Of a DNA stretch of 64,000 nt, positions 22,478 to 34,283 are shown piece by piece. The first letter of the stretch is position 1. Every line of letters begins with the position of its first letter. The position numbers and the translations under genes are program-made. The DNA lies in the NCBI GenBank assembly GCA_038373885.1, contig JAWZYV010012283.1:186001-250000 (forward strand), read 5' to 3'. The notes below the pieces were generated by a model. It made no database searches. It had not been told where the DNA came from and saw nothing but the letters and a program-made list of their open reading frames with translations. The stretch comes from Cheiracanthium punctorium (lineage: Eukaryota > Arthropoda > Arachnida > Araneae > Cheiracanthiidae).

Positions 22478-22579
22478 AACAGTTTAACTTGTTAGGCTTT
22501 CCACAGTAACTCGCTAAAATGGAATTTTTCTGCATTTGTATAACCTCAACAACAGAAATTTACGTGGGTTCCGAACATT

Positions 22580-22852
22580 CAGCGGCGTGGCATAAGTTTC
22601 TGCCGCCCGGGGCAGATGCCAAATATGCCACCGCTCCCTCCCCAACCCACTAAACACACAAATATGTTTTTATTATAAAAAAGGTGCCTCTTTTGACTAT
22701 CTTCCAAATAAAAACTTTTCGAAATGGTGCCCCTATGTGATGCTTATCTTTGCTTACCGTATCCGTATCAGGCAGCCCCAGTTTACAGAAAAAACAAAAC
22801 GATAATCCCCCTATGTATATCCAGAGTAGATTTAAAAAACGCCACGCCACTG
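22580..22852. mobile_element. hAT MITE, CAGTGGCGTAGC family
   Basis: A 273-bp element with ends CAGCGGCGTGGC and GCCACGCCACTG, flanked by CGAACATT (22572-22579) and CGAACATC (22853-22860), an 8-bp TSD with one change. Its inner edge TTTCTGCCGCCCGGGGCAGA is the inverted form of the edge in the 14658-15350 element, so they are one family. Confidence 0.9.
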
Positions 22853-22860
22853 CGAACATC

Positions 22861-23177
22861 CCCCACTTCCTACAGCCATAACAGTTTGTTTCTGATTGAA
22901 ATGTAAACGTATCATTTCACGAATCTTTGAAAAGTGAAAGTACTACAAAATAGTTTTTTTAATATTTCAAAATTAAAATTGCCTGAAAATTTCCCAACGA
23001 ATGAATCAGGAGACCCCGAAGGGGGGAGGAGTCACCGGATCCCCGACAGGGGGCACGTGCCCCCTTGGACCCCGTGCTGGCACCTCCTTTAATTATTAGA
23101 ATAATTCGCGAAAATACAAAAAGATTAAAATTTACTATTGCTATATTTATACTGAACCAAAACCTATTAATACGAAC
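22861..23177. other. non-coding interval
   Basis: It contains a GC-rich patch (CCCCGAAGGGGGGAGG, GGGGGCACGTGCCCCC near 23013-23065), probably a MITE core with unrecognised ends. No gene. Confidence 0.4.
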
Positions 23178-23351
23178 CAGTTCCGCAGACAGGATTATTT
23201 CACGGGGGGGGGGGGGGGTTACGACTACTGCAACTCACATTTGCGTATACGTGTATGTGATAAGGGAGCGAAGAATATGCATTTTGTAAGGCAAAAATTT
23301 CCTCCTGGGGAGGAGTGTGTGACCGCCTTTCCCCCCTTGGCTACGGCACTG
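23178..23351. mobile_element. hAT MITE, G-run family
   Basis: A 174-bp element from CAGTTCCGCAGACAGG to GGCTACGGCACTG with an exact 8-bp TSD, ATACGAAC (23170-23177 and 23352-23359). The body has a long G-run followed by TACGACTACTGCAACTCACA and GATAAGGGAGCGAAGAA, and resembles the elements at 50803-50958, 32309-32480 and 45373-45551. Confidence 0.92.
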
Positions 23352-23359
23352 ATACGAAC

Positions 23360-23831
23360 ATACGTATACAGAGAAGTACAGGGAGAATTCTGTGTTAATA
23401 TATTAAAATATGCAGTAGTTACCAAAAACAAATCTCCAAAAAGTATTACAGTCTTTTGAAGATTCAAATAAAACATAAATTAATATATTTATTTTTTATT
23501 AATTTATTACATGTAGAAGAAGCGCCTAAAAAAGCATTAACCAAATAACAATTTCTTAATTTTTTTTTCAATATGTGCATGGATGAAAAAACGTTTCAAA
23601 TTATTTATAGATAAATTTATATTCTGTTTAAACAAAAATTACTATTTTTTTTAATCAAGCATTTTTGATAGTTTTAATGCCTATATAATTGCATGGACTA
23701 GACCTTTAAATCGCTCACAGGCGGTCATAACACTAGCGGCACAGCGGAGAGAATGCCAACTACCGCCTATTCGGGTTTTTCGCCTAATTTGGATAGCCGT
23801 GAGGAGATCCGAGTTATCCAAGGCCATGGAC
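23360..23831. other. non-coding interval
   Basis: AT-rich, then GC-richer from about 23700. With the 23835-30537 element removed, the flanks join as GGCCATGGACTTAGATTGGAAAG (TTA shared). The joined sequence is open in one frame for about 55 codons, but no protein family was recognised. Confidence 0.4.
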
Positions 23832-24099
23832 TTACGGGCAGATTCAGATGTAACATCTTAAATATAAGATCCGACCGGGCGGATCTTCTCAAACTTCCGA
23901 CCCGAGCTTATCTCTCTATTCAGATGTAACACTTAAGACGGGCGGATCTCATGACGTCAGGGTCTTAACTTTGGACGTCAGTCAGGCGATGTTCAGTAGA
24001 GTGTTCCGGAATGTGAATGATTTCGACCAATCAGAGTGGCTAATGGACGTGTTTACATGTGACGTCACACGAAACAACATGGGAATGGAAATAAACAAA

Positions 24100-25248
24100 C
24101 TTGATATACTGTGTTGTTAAATATATTTTAGCATGAGAATGGATTCAGTGTTCATTTTAAGAAATAAGATTGAGAGATTGACTTCAGGGATTAGCTTTTT
24201 TTTAATTTTCGAATTGTATCAAGCTTATTAAGGATTATGGGATTAACATACTGTTTGTATCTGTACATCACAAGTCTTGAAATTTAGGGGGCAATCCCCC
24301 CCCTTGCCTGTTACACCTGTGCATTTTAGGTTTTCAAAGCCTCGATTTGAAAAAGTTTGTGTCCTAATGTTTCGTAATAGCTTCTTTTTAAAGCTAAAAG
24401 AATGCTGATGTTGTTCTGCTTTTAATTAACATTACTTCATGAACATTCTTTTGGATATATTCTCTGCACTGCTCTGCTCTGCTAAATTCTTTGCTGGCAA
24501 AATTCATAAAAGTATGTGGTAAGTAGTAATGAAGCATGAAAGTAGCATATTTTCATGATTCTAAAAGTAAACATAAAGTACTAGTATACAATTATTTTTT
24601 AATATAGGTAACATGTTTATTCAAACTATTTTTTTTTCCATGGTTTAAGCTTCCTTTGACATGCATGAGATTTACATTTCACACAGTGTATATATTCCTA
24701 CCATTAATGTGTAACAGATATATATACAGGAGAAATTCAGTTTTTTTTCTATTACCATTTCAGTATATATTAATTTCTAATCTAAATAATTGCTCTCCCC
24801 TTTTGTTGAGGGGCCCCGGGCTGTTGCCCCTTTGCCTGTGTTAATTGGGCTCTGACTTTAAATAGAACTCTATATTAATAAATTGTTTACGTTAGTACAC
24901 CAAATCTTTTCTCCATAAAAAAATGTTGAGACTCTATTACATCTATAATTTTCTTATTACCTTTCACTATACCAAAATTTTTACCGATAAATTTTGCTAA
25001 TGTCATATTATAAATTAGAAGGTGTTAATAACTGTCTTACTTTCTGTGGTTACATTCTAACATAGAATGCCTCACCATGGCATAATAGTTATGTCACTAA
25101 AAATTAGTACGCCTCCGCTTAAGACAGATCTCCGGTTTTGGGGCCCGTTCACATGCACACAAATATGGAGTAAATGCCAGAACTTTTGCTGCTTTCTACC
25201 CCACTTCCCCTACATAGGGAAAAAATTGGGGTAGAAAGATAGTTAAAA
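24100..25248. other. left interior of the Harbinger-ended element
   Basis: AT-rich DNA without a supported gene. A GGGGGCAATCCCCC palindrome near 24288 and a GGGGCCCCGGGC patch near 24810 look like old MITE cores. Confidence 0.4.
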
Positions 25249-25502
25249 TATGCCTGGCGAAGATTGTAAAATAGTTTTAGTAGGCAATTTTAATATAGAT
25301 TTCAATTCCAAGTATGTGTTTTATGGAACAAAAAAGACAAACACTGCACGCTCATGGATTAGGATGCCCATTCCAAATAGTATTTAAAATGGTGAAGTAT
25401 AGTTGGAATACACCTGGCGAAGATTGTAAAACAGTTTCACTAGGCGATTTTAATCTAGATTTTGATTCCAAAGCTGCGTTTTATGGTACAAGAAAGAGAT
25501 GA
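25249..25502 (+). mobile_element. endonuclease fragment of a retroelement, tandemly duplicated
   Basis: Two copies about 160 bp apart encode PGEDCKTVSLGDFNLDFDSK and a diverged version with LVGNFNIDFNSK. GDFN.D is the signature of the apurinic-type endonuclease found in LINEs and in some Helitron relatives. The rest of the domain is not visible and the first copy has GNFN in place of GDFN. Which element class it came from is open. Confidence 0.5.
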
Positions 25503-26394
25503 TTCCCATTTAATGGCCCCCTTCTCGTCAACCTAAAAAATCGTCGCACTTTGGGGAGCCTTGCAGTGATGGATCTCTAGAAGTTATGCTCAAGTTTCAA
25601 TGTTCCCAAAAGAATTAAATGAAAACTAAAGTGAACAAATATTAGCGATAAACACACTAATTAACACTAGAACTGCCATGTTTCAGATATACCTAAAACC
25701 GCGGGCTGGGTCAAATTGACCCAACTTGCAGAATTCACGTTGCAATGCAACAATAATGTTGTATTTCAACGGTAATGATATCAGTTCAATCTTAACATTC
25801 GTATTAAGTTTCTCTTTATTCTAAAAAAAAGTAAAGGCCGCTGTCAAAGCTTGTCAGCTTATCTCCTCCTAAACCGTGGGGATTTGAGTTTCGACTAAGG
25901 TGCCCACAGATTCGAAAAATTCCGAGGAACCTGCTAAGCTGATTTAAATTTCGAAAATCGAATTATTTTAGAAGATATTAATAAAAAACTGAAAAAATAA
26001 ACCGAATGTTTGCCAGATTTGGCATAAAATCATTAATTCCTTTGCAACAAAGCGTTTCCAAGTATCTAGAATCGCGTGAAATTTACAAACATGAGTTAGA
26101 ATTACGCCCATTTTACGCCAAAATAAAAACTATATGAAATAAGTAACTCAAAATGTGTTACACAAAGTTGACAATTTTCAAATAGTAAGTTCGCTTAGAC
26201 AACAGGAGTTTACAATTAGCGATTATTCATTTTTCCAAAACAGAATAACAAATATCTTGAAAATGAAAAATAATTAAAATGCAGATTATTTTAAAGCCGG
26301 TTCTCGTCCAGCTGAATTATTTGCTACCAGTAGAAATATTTGGCGGCGTTAACTATGCCATTATAGCAGTTATAGTACACTTTGGATATTTGCT

Positions 26395-26760
26395 AGTGCG
26401 ACCAGATGGTATAATTCGTGGTGTTAAGTACGCCAATCTGCAAACGATTATGTAAATGAAAATATGGATAACGGTTTTCCGGTAACCTTAAATGAACAGT
26501 AAATATAGGTTGTGAGCATGTGTAAATCGCCAAATAATGAAAAGTCGCCATTGGTGGCAGGCTATTTTATCTGTTCCGTAGCTTTTATTAACTTTACATG
26601 TACGCAAGTCGCCAAATAATGAAAAATCGCCATGGGTGGCAAATTCGCAAGGTGTCCAATAGGTTTTACATTATTAAAAATACAGCTGAAACATATGTTC
26701 TGATTTTATTACGCTTTAGCTCCTAATTAATATAACTTTTGAATGGTAACAAACAAACAT
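26395..26760 (+). mobile_element. Helitron-like fragment without 3' end
   Basis: It matches the interior of the adjacent Helitron and of the 11826-12357 copy (ATGGATAACGGTTTTCC, GCCAAATAATGAAAAGTCGC). 26515-26755 is repeated almost exactly at 27795-28035. It stops before the terminal hairpin, so it is a truncated copy placed in tandem. Confidence 0.7.
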
Positions 26761-26800
26761 TTACAAACATGAGTTAGAATTACGCCAAAATAAAAACTTT

Positions 26801-28373
26801 CTTCTATATTAATAAAACAATGTGTAAACTGTTAGTTAGTTTGTTTGTGTCTCGCGTCAAGGACGTACCCAAGGGGGGTGGTCCAAGGGGTCCGGACCCC
26901 CTCCGAAATTTGAGTTTTTGTTAACAAAATAATAATGATGAAGTCTTTTTGTGAAAAAATTTGCCTTTTTCACCGTTTAGACCCCCTCCGAAATTTTTGG
27001 ACCCTCCCCGAAATTTTTTTCTGGGTACGTCCCTGTCTGGCGTAGCTCGCAGACGGTTGATCGTAGACCTACCACATTTTGTACGGACATTTTCCATGAC
27101 AGTTCCCGACACACCTCGAAGCGATTTTTTCAAAATTCGAATTATTTTAGGAGATGTCGATAAAAAACGTATCGCAAAAGTCTAATTTTTGCTTTCCGCC
27201 ATTTCGTAATTGTAACCCCACAGTGTAAAAAGCGACGTTTAAGGTTATCTAGGTTTCCACATTCGGCAAGTTTATGACATGATTCAGACTCCTGAAGTAA
27301 AAATAAAAGAATAACGATTTTTTTTTGTCTAGATTATTTGTAAGGCTGATTTTAAATTAAAATATTGTGTGCATGGGAAATCAGAGCAGGAATGAAATGT
27401 TTTATACTCAAAAGAAAAATATTTAGAAATTTTCTGAGACTAAAATATGCAACTTTTTAATTTGGCGAAAAATTAAACGGTTTTGTGCGATTTTGAGGAG
27501 ATGATTCTAATGCTTGGCGCAATTTATCGTAATTTATCGTCTGCTGAATACACCTGAGAATGAGTTTTTGAAATTTTCATTCAGTTGAAATTGTGCATTT
27601 TTCTGTGCAGCTTTTCTCCATCTATTAATGACTATGTCATTTTATCACTCCCCCCCTTTATTGAAAATTGTATGAAAAACGTGTCCCAAAAATGCAACAT
27701 AAAAGTATGCCACATAATTTTTCATATATTTAAATACTATTAGTTCACAACAGTTTTAATCTATTGTTACAATATTTCGTAAGCTGTAGAATAAGCATGT
27801 GTCAGTCGCCAAATAATGAAAAGTCGCCATGGGTGGCAAGCTATCCTATCTGTTCCGTAGCTTTTATTAACTTTACATGTACGCAAGTCGCCAAATACTG
27901 AAAAATCGCCATGGGTGGCAAATTCGCAAGGTGTCCAATAGGTTTTACATTATTAAAAATACAGCTGAAACAGATGTTCTGATTTTATTACGCTTTATCT
28001 CCTAATTAATATAACTTTTGAATGGCAACATTAAATATCATTGTGTTTCTGAGGAGTGCAAATAATTTTTCCAGCGATTATAAGCAGAGTCTGCACTCCA
28101 GGTGGAGTATAGCTCAGGACCCGTACAACACGGATTCCCATAACAAAATATCTTCCGTGTTATGAGGGGGAGGGGGGTCTACTGTAGTGTGAAGTTTAAA
28201 TTTTTATGTACCAATGAAGATGCAAGAACCAAGCAATGTGTAGCTCAGTAACATTCTATCTGATCCAATCTTCGGGTTTTGTCTGTTGGAATTATGTCTT
28301 TTTTACAAATAAGCCTGATTAGGGGCCTCATACGAAAAGCGAGCGTAGCGAGTCTGGGGGCCTTTGCCCCTAG
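26801..28373 (+). mobile_element. non-autonomous Helitron
   Basis: The 5' end is TCTTCTATATTAATAAAACA (or three bases later), like many animal Helitron starts. The 3' end is a GGGGGCCTTTGCCCC hairpin and CTAG at 28370-28373, followed by T. No rep/helicase coding sequence is present. A hAT MITE lies inside at 26858-27035. Helitrons make no TSD, and none is seen. Confidence 0.78.
26858..27035. mobile_element. hAT MITE, CAGGGACGTACCC family, copy 2
   Basis: A 178-bp element with ends CAAGGACGTACCCA and TGGGTACGTCCCTG, flanked by TCTCGCGT (26850-26857) and TCTGGCGT (27036-27043), an 8-bp TSD with one difference. It is inverted relative to 1402-1575. Confidence 0.88.
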
Positions 28374-28838
28374 TAATATTACATTAAAAGTACAAAAATA
28401 TTGTTGCTATAATTCTTATTAGAACCGCATCGCTTGAGATAGGTATACCTAAAACAACGGTATGGGCCAAATTGACCCAACTTGTAAAAATCACGTTGCA
28501 ATGAAAATAACATAATGGCATGATATTATACCATTTATTATATCATTACAGTTCATTTTAGGAATGATAATGACATTTATTTAATTTGAACCTCGGATTC
28601 CAGACTCATGGGAAGTTTTGGGTCAAAATGTCCCATTCTGCGATATCAGGTATACATATTAAAAACAAAAAACTGATAAAAGTTACGAACTTAATTTTTT
28701 TACAGATGATTAATAATATAAAATTAGGAAAAGTCACGATTTTTTTTAAAAATCCGTTCGTAACTTTCAGAAAAAAACAGAATCAAATCTGGTTTTGGGT
28801 CAAAATGACCCACCCCACAGTTCTACTGTTAAGGAATT

Positions 28839-29335
28839 TGAGGACACCTAATTATTAAAACTACATTAATTGGCAATCCAAAATTAATAAATAAGTAATG
28901 GAATTCTGTACTTACATGTTGTTCCACATCGCCATTTTTATTCTAAATTAAGGTTCCCACATAAATATAAAAAATCTTCATAAACCTTTTTTGTGAGCCA
29001 AAAAAGTACACACACAAATGCTGCTGGTTTTAAATTTACAGCTAATAATTGCTCAAGTTTCAACATTCCCAAAAGAATTAGATGAAAACTAAAGCGAACA
29101 AATATTAGCGATGAACACACCAATTAAGAAATTTGAGGACACCTAATTATTAAAACTACATTAATTGGTAACCCAAAATTAATAAATAAGTAATGGAATT
29201 CTGTACTTACATGTTCCACATTCCCATTTTGATTCTGAATTAAGGTTGCCACATAAATGTAAAAAATCTTCGTAAACCTATTTTGTGAGCCAAAAAAGTG
29301 CACACACAAATGCTGCTGGTTTTAAATTTACAGCT
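28839..29335 (-). repeat. tandem duplication of an exon-like unit
   Basis: A unit starting GAATTTGAGGACACCTAATT occurs at 28836-29128 and again at 29129-29335. A third partial copy (GCTCAAGTTTCAATGTTCCC) is at 25590-25660, on the other side of the piggyBac element. On the minus strand each unit has ACCAG, an open frame with FGSQNRFTKIFYIYVATL, and a GTAAGTACAG donor. The second copy is open; the first has a stop. This looks like a duplicated exon, but no protein family was recognised. Confidence 0.6.
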
Positions 29336-30290
29336 ACACTGTGCAGGCACTCATTAGGCATTAAGAAAGAAAATTATTGATTAAACAAAAATGTTAATCA
29401 GAAAAAAACATTTTTAAACATAAAATATATATTAATAATCCAATGACATTAGCAAGCGAAGAAAGATAATTATGTATTTCACCTCCATGTACTTTCAAAC
29501 AAAATTCTGACTATGTAGATACAGTTGTAAATCATCACCTAGATGCATCGAAAGCCTCAATTAAAAAATAATTATTATTCAAAAAAGTTACCCGCACTAA
29601 TTTAATTTCCAAGCAATTATTAATTTATTCAATATAGTAGAAAAAGTACATAGTACAGGCATAAATTTGATTATCTATAACCCTTGGTATAGTCGAGGTC
29701 AGGTGAGGTTAATATGCACCTGTCACAACTTATTTCTGTCCGGATTTAAAATATTGAGTTGCCAAGCATGTATTTAAGGCATCCAGTGTTTGAATGAATC
29801 TTTCAAGAATTTTTATAATCAAACTTTATCTTTCAAAAATTCAGGAGCGTAGAAACTCAATAAGTTCGGGGGGGGGGGGCGGGTGAGGTGGAGGAAGGCT
29901 CAGAATGTTACGATCGGTTCCAGATTACCCTATAAGTTGCATGAATATTTCGGTCATACACTGTACACCGGATTTAAATACTTTAACCAGAAAACCCAAT
30001 CTATTATTTACATTTACGAAATAAATATGTAGATTACAAACAAGTACAAATCATTTATAAAAACATCTACATATTTAGACAGAATTAAGTATCAGAACTT
30101 CATTTTAATTAGAATATGTAATTGTAAACAAGAGTATAAAATGAAATTTACACTGATTTTAGCATGTTTAACGAAGTAAATAATACATTTTAGAAAAATA
30201 ATGTGTGCAGATATTATTAGTGATGAAAACTTACTTGTTTTCTAGATCGTTTATAAAATATTTATTCAAAACGCAAAGCTTTATTGTCCA
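29336..30290. other. right interior of the Harbinger-ended element
   Basis: AT-rich DNA with a G-run near 29868-29882. No gene or paired element ends. Confidence 0.45.
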
Positions 30291-30591
30291 AATACTGTTT
30301 ACAGAGCTTACACAACGTTAAAAACAACACTCGGCGTTGTTTAAGTCCGGCTTAAGTCCGGCGTTAAGTTTGTTAAGTCCGGCGTAAACTGATTTAAGCT
30401 AGCTCCCGAGCTGGCTTAAATCTACGACCCGCTCGCGCTCGTCTTTGGACTTAAATGTTACATCTGAATACGACTTACGCCAGTGTCTTAAAGTTACGCC
30501 CGATTTCGGGCGTAGGTGTTACATCTGAATCTGCCCGTTAGATTGGAAAGGGCCTATATCGGCAATGGGATTCCTTCCCTGTAAACAGACC

Positions 30592-31680
30592 TAGAGGATG
30601 GGCATGGGATGAATTGATTAGGAGATTATCTGTTGCTGCCATCTAGCGGCAATAGTTGTCAAAAAACTTTTTCCATATATTAGGAGGCGATATATCAATT
30701 TTATTTACTATTTATTTGTATTTCGAAATTTATAAAATATAATAACGCTTTTAAAAATAAATAATCAAAGTTATGTATGCATACTTAAATAGCTTTTGTG
30801 GTAATCCTCAAGGTTTTCGTACCCATTTAAACTGCATTTTAAGATTTATATATATTTTTTCTTTTAGTGCTTCTTTACACTTCAGCACCAACTTTTTTGT
30901 GGCACTAGGTAATATAGGAAAAATATTCTCAAAGTACTCAAGCCGCGAAAAAATTAACAGCACTATACTTTTGTTACTTGTGCCATTATCATGAAATATA
31001 AGAAAACAAAACTTCTCATTTTTTATAACCCCTTCTTTAAATAATATAACTGGTATAGTGAAATTATAAAAATAATTAAATAAAACTATCAACTTCTCCT
31101 AGTGTCAAAAAAAAGTTGGTGGTGAGGTGTAATGAAGCACTAAAAGAAAAAAATATATATTTATTAATTTTAAAAATGCAGTTTAAATAACTACAAAAAC
31201 CTCGAGGATTACCACAAAAACTATTTAAATATGCATACATAACTCTGATTATTTATTTTTAAAAACGTTATTATATTTCTTCAATTTTGAAATATAAATA
31301 ATTAATAAAATCCAGTAGCGGATTCAGGGGAGGGGCTAGGGGGCTTCAGCCCCCCCCAAAAGAAATTGCTTAAGGGTAACATTCTGCTTTATTATACACT
31401 TTAAATAGCTAAAATGATCATATTTTATTACTTAGCCCCTCCCAAAAGCTTAATACATTGGTTTAGACTAAACTTTTGACTTATAGTACATTTTAATTGG
31501 GTGAAATAAGCTTTTTAAAAAATTTAGCCCCTCCCAAAAAAAATTTCTGGATCCGCCACTGATAAAATCGATAGATCGACTCTTAATTTATGGAAAGTTC
31601 TCTTGACTATTGTTTGTAACTACTGCCGATAGATGGCAGCACCAGATAATCTCCTCATCAATCCATCCCCCCAACCTTAA
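30592..31680. repeat. fold-back inverted repeat
   Basis: The left arm (about 30592-30925) and the right arm (about 31095-31680) are inverted copies: TTGATTAGGAGATTATCTG against CAGATAATCTCCTCATCAA, and TATGCATACTTAAATAGC against TATTTAAATATGCATACAT. The right arm is lengthened by the MITE at 31313-31561. The arms carry GCCATCTAGCGGCA and TGCCGATAGATGGCA near their outer ends. No coding capacity is clear. Superfamily unknown. Confidence 0.85.
31313..31561. mobile_element. hAT MITE, CAGTAGCGGATTC family, copy 2
   Basis: A 249-bp element with ends CAGTAGCGGATTCAGG and GGATCCGCCACTG and an exact 8-bp TSD, ATAAAATC (31305-31312 and 31562-31569). It sits in only the right arm of the fold-back repeat. 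Confidence 0.95.
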
Positions 31681-31771
31681 CTGAAGCTGGGATATTTTGA
31701 TAGCATGGCGTTTGTCCTCCTTATCTGTAACTCCGTGTCCAAGGCACAGCGAGCGAACGACAACGCTATTC

Positions 31772-33005
31772 ACGTGCGGATAGCGGCAGATGGAATCCTA
31801 ATAGAAAAACAGTCTTTTCTACCCACCAGTTAGATAGGGGAAAACACGCGCCCGCGCAGAGAGAAATGCATTAGAAGATGGGTTCGTGGGGAAAAGTACT
31901 TAGACGTTTTTAAGCAAGGGTCGCACTGCCTATTTATTAACCGTGCGGTCTGATCTCGTTTTTTCTTTTCTTTTGGTAATTGAAATGAAAAATTGTCACA
32001 AATGTATTTATTATATATTTTGTACGTACACTTAGAAGTTTTTATGCATCGGTTAAATGGCCAATTAATTGTACAGTTTGTTGTCTCTTTTTTTTCTTGT
32101 CTTTTGGTAATTAAAATTAATAATTTGATATATTTGAGATTTTTGTTAATTGAGACCCTTAACCAGAAGGCTGTCGTCTCGATTGTTCCGAAGAGAAATT
32201 AATAATAGCTACAGATGGATTTATTATATATTTATAAATACATATATATGTGTCTGAACGATTTTTACTATAAAGTAATGTATTTATTACTTATATATAT
32301 GAAAATATCAGTGGCGTGGCTACATGGGGGGGGGGTTATAACCCCCCATGAGGATTTTTTTGTCATACAAAATGCATTTTCTTCACGCATACCCAACATA
32401 TGTATATAGAGCACATTACGATACATGAATTGCGGTAGTCGTACCCTCCCCCTCCATAAAAATTTCTGCCTACGCCACTGGAATATATAAATAATTTTTT
32501 TACTTACTATGTACAATAACTTATACTTAATAATGACTTGAGGTCACAATTATTTTAATTAATATTGCAATGGCCACTAACTTTTTTAAAAAGGATGTCA
32601 ATAAATAAAAAGAAATGAATCAGATTACAAACCACTTCCTAAAACCGTTCATTCGATTTTTTTTTCAATTTTAAAATAATGGTTACGCTTTTGAACGTAC
32701 GTTTCTAACGAGTCTCTTCAAGTTAGTGTACCCTTCTACTTCTGTGTCAATAGTTGCATTTGGGCAATCAGGAAGCAACGACTATCAGGGTTGAGGAATT
32801 AAGAATATTACCATAATCTTAGAGAACTTGACGCCAGAATTATTTAAACTACTGTTGTAATTGCATATATTAAGTCTTTCATGCACCATCAACATAATTC
32901 GGTCTTTGGTACAGCTGAGATCCAACGTGTGCGTTTGGGCAGTCGGGGAGCAACGGCGATCAGGGAAGGGAATCGTAACCACTGACTTTTTAGTTCGAGT
33001 AGAAG
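31772..33005. repeat. left arm of the 14.3-kb element
   Basis: Landmarks shared with the right arm in inverted order: GAGAAATGCATTAGAAGATG, TGTATTTATTATATA, the MITE at 32309-32480, ATATTGCAATGGCCACTAAC, ATTGACACAGA-like, GGGCAATCAGGAAGCAACG, TTGACGCCAG and GTGCGTTTGGGC. Near 31860-31930 a weak coding-like resemblance (MH.RWV.GEK) is shared by both arms but is broken. Confidence 0.85.
32309..32480. mobile_element. hAT MITE, G-run family, in the left arm
   Basis: A 172-bp element with ends CAGTGGCGTGGCTA and CTACGCCACTG, flanked by GAAAATAT (32301-32308) and GAATATAT (32481-32488), 7 of 8 matching. The same element is at the homologous place in the right arm (45373-45551). Confidence 0.9.
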
Positions 33006-34283
33006 AACATATACGATAATAATAAGATAGGATAGATAAATAAGATAAGATAGTTCCAACATCTGAGATGAAGGCATAATTCACTCTGTACCTCGGTGTG
33101 ATTTTACTTTTATTTTGAAGACTATGAGACATATTTTGAGGTAGAAGGAAACTTACTTTTACTAGAATTAAAGTTGGTTTATTTTTATTTATTTATTTAT
33201 TTTTCGTTTTATAAAGCTAGAAATTATTCAATTTACAAAGCACAGACTTTCGATGTCCACGGGATCATGTGCAATACCCAGACAGCACATAAGCTTAAAC
33301 CAAGCTTGACATTTCCTTGAATTTGACGTATTAATGCAAGCTTGGCTTTAGCTTGATTTTAGCTTTCGAAGTGGGCTGTGATGGTGCCATGTGTGAAAGA
33401 GAATGGACATTAATTGTCTAGCGTCCTCAAATTTGCTGAAAGTTCGTAAAAGATGTGTTTTATTTTATTACCAGTGCCATATTACCGGCCGGGCAAACGG
33501 GTCAACTGCCCAGGGCCTACAGATTTTAGGGCCCAAAAATCTTACATCTTACACTTTTGTAGTTTTAAAATAAAATTACAAAGGATAAAAAAAAATTCAG
33601 AAGTTAAATAATTTTTTTAATTATAAAGTATGAACAATGAAAATAATTCAAATTTACATTTGTATAAATTAATTTAAACTTATTTTTAATTCTTCGAAAT
33701 GCTCTATATCGATATAGCATACCAATATGTAGGAAAATAATTAACCACATTTGTAAAGAGAATTTTTAGCGTTAAAAAATAGCAAAATTTTTCAATTATT
33801 TGTTATTTTGAGAAATATTTACAAAAATGACTAAAGTGTTTGCATTACATACATGTTAGCAACTGTGATATAGCATTTCGAAGTACCGTTTAACTATCTG
33901 TTTCTTTGATTTCAGATTACTTAACACAAAATTTGTGTTAAGTAAGTAAACCCATTCTATATTTCCAAATATGAAAATTCTTTCAAAATAAAATACTATT
34001 ATACTACGAAATTGATTTCAAAATCAGTCGTTTGTGTCGATTTTGGACAGCAGTATTGCTCATGAGTGTTGCGGTACTGAAAGTTTTAAAACGTGTGCTG
34101 CTCTTAAGTTTATATTATGTTTATTTTCCTATTAGTAGAGTCTCTAAATCACACATAACATTATTTTAATTTTGATGCATCCCATGGAAAAATAAAAGAA
34201 ATAAATAACACATCGCCCACTTATCAATCTGGCGAGAAAACGGCGTGATATAAGTCACTTCCAACTTTAGTCATATCTGTGTG

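Larger units (their letters stand above)
25665..28828. mobile_element. piggyBac-type element with TTAA duplication
   Basis: The ends are CACTAGAACTG and, inverted, CAGTTCTACTG, exactly flanked by TTAA at 25661-25664 and 28829-28832. Both ends carry a GGGTCAAAxTGACCCA subterminal block. The undisturbed target is present in the neighbouring tandem copy (CACCAATTAAGAAATTTGAGG at 29120-29139), which confirms the insertion. The left-end block recurs at about 28430-28510. No transposase is seen; the interior is largely Helitron sequence. Confidence 0.9.
23835..30537. mobile_element. Harbinger-ended element, 6.7 kb, with nested insertions
   Basis: The inverted ends are CGGGCAGATTCAGATGTAAC (left) and its complement (right), with TTA on both sides (23832-23834 and 30538-30540), the TSD of PIF/Harbinger. 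The termini resemble the Harbinger 5' end at 17536. Subterminal regions repeat TTCAGATGTAACACTTAAG-like motifs and GGACGTCA. No transposase is visible. Its interior holds a tandem duplication, a piggyBac-type element, a Helitron, a LINE endonuclease fragment and a MITE, so the native element was far shorter. Confidence 0.85.
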
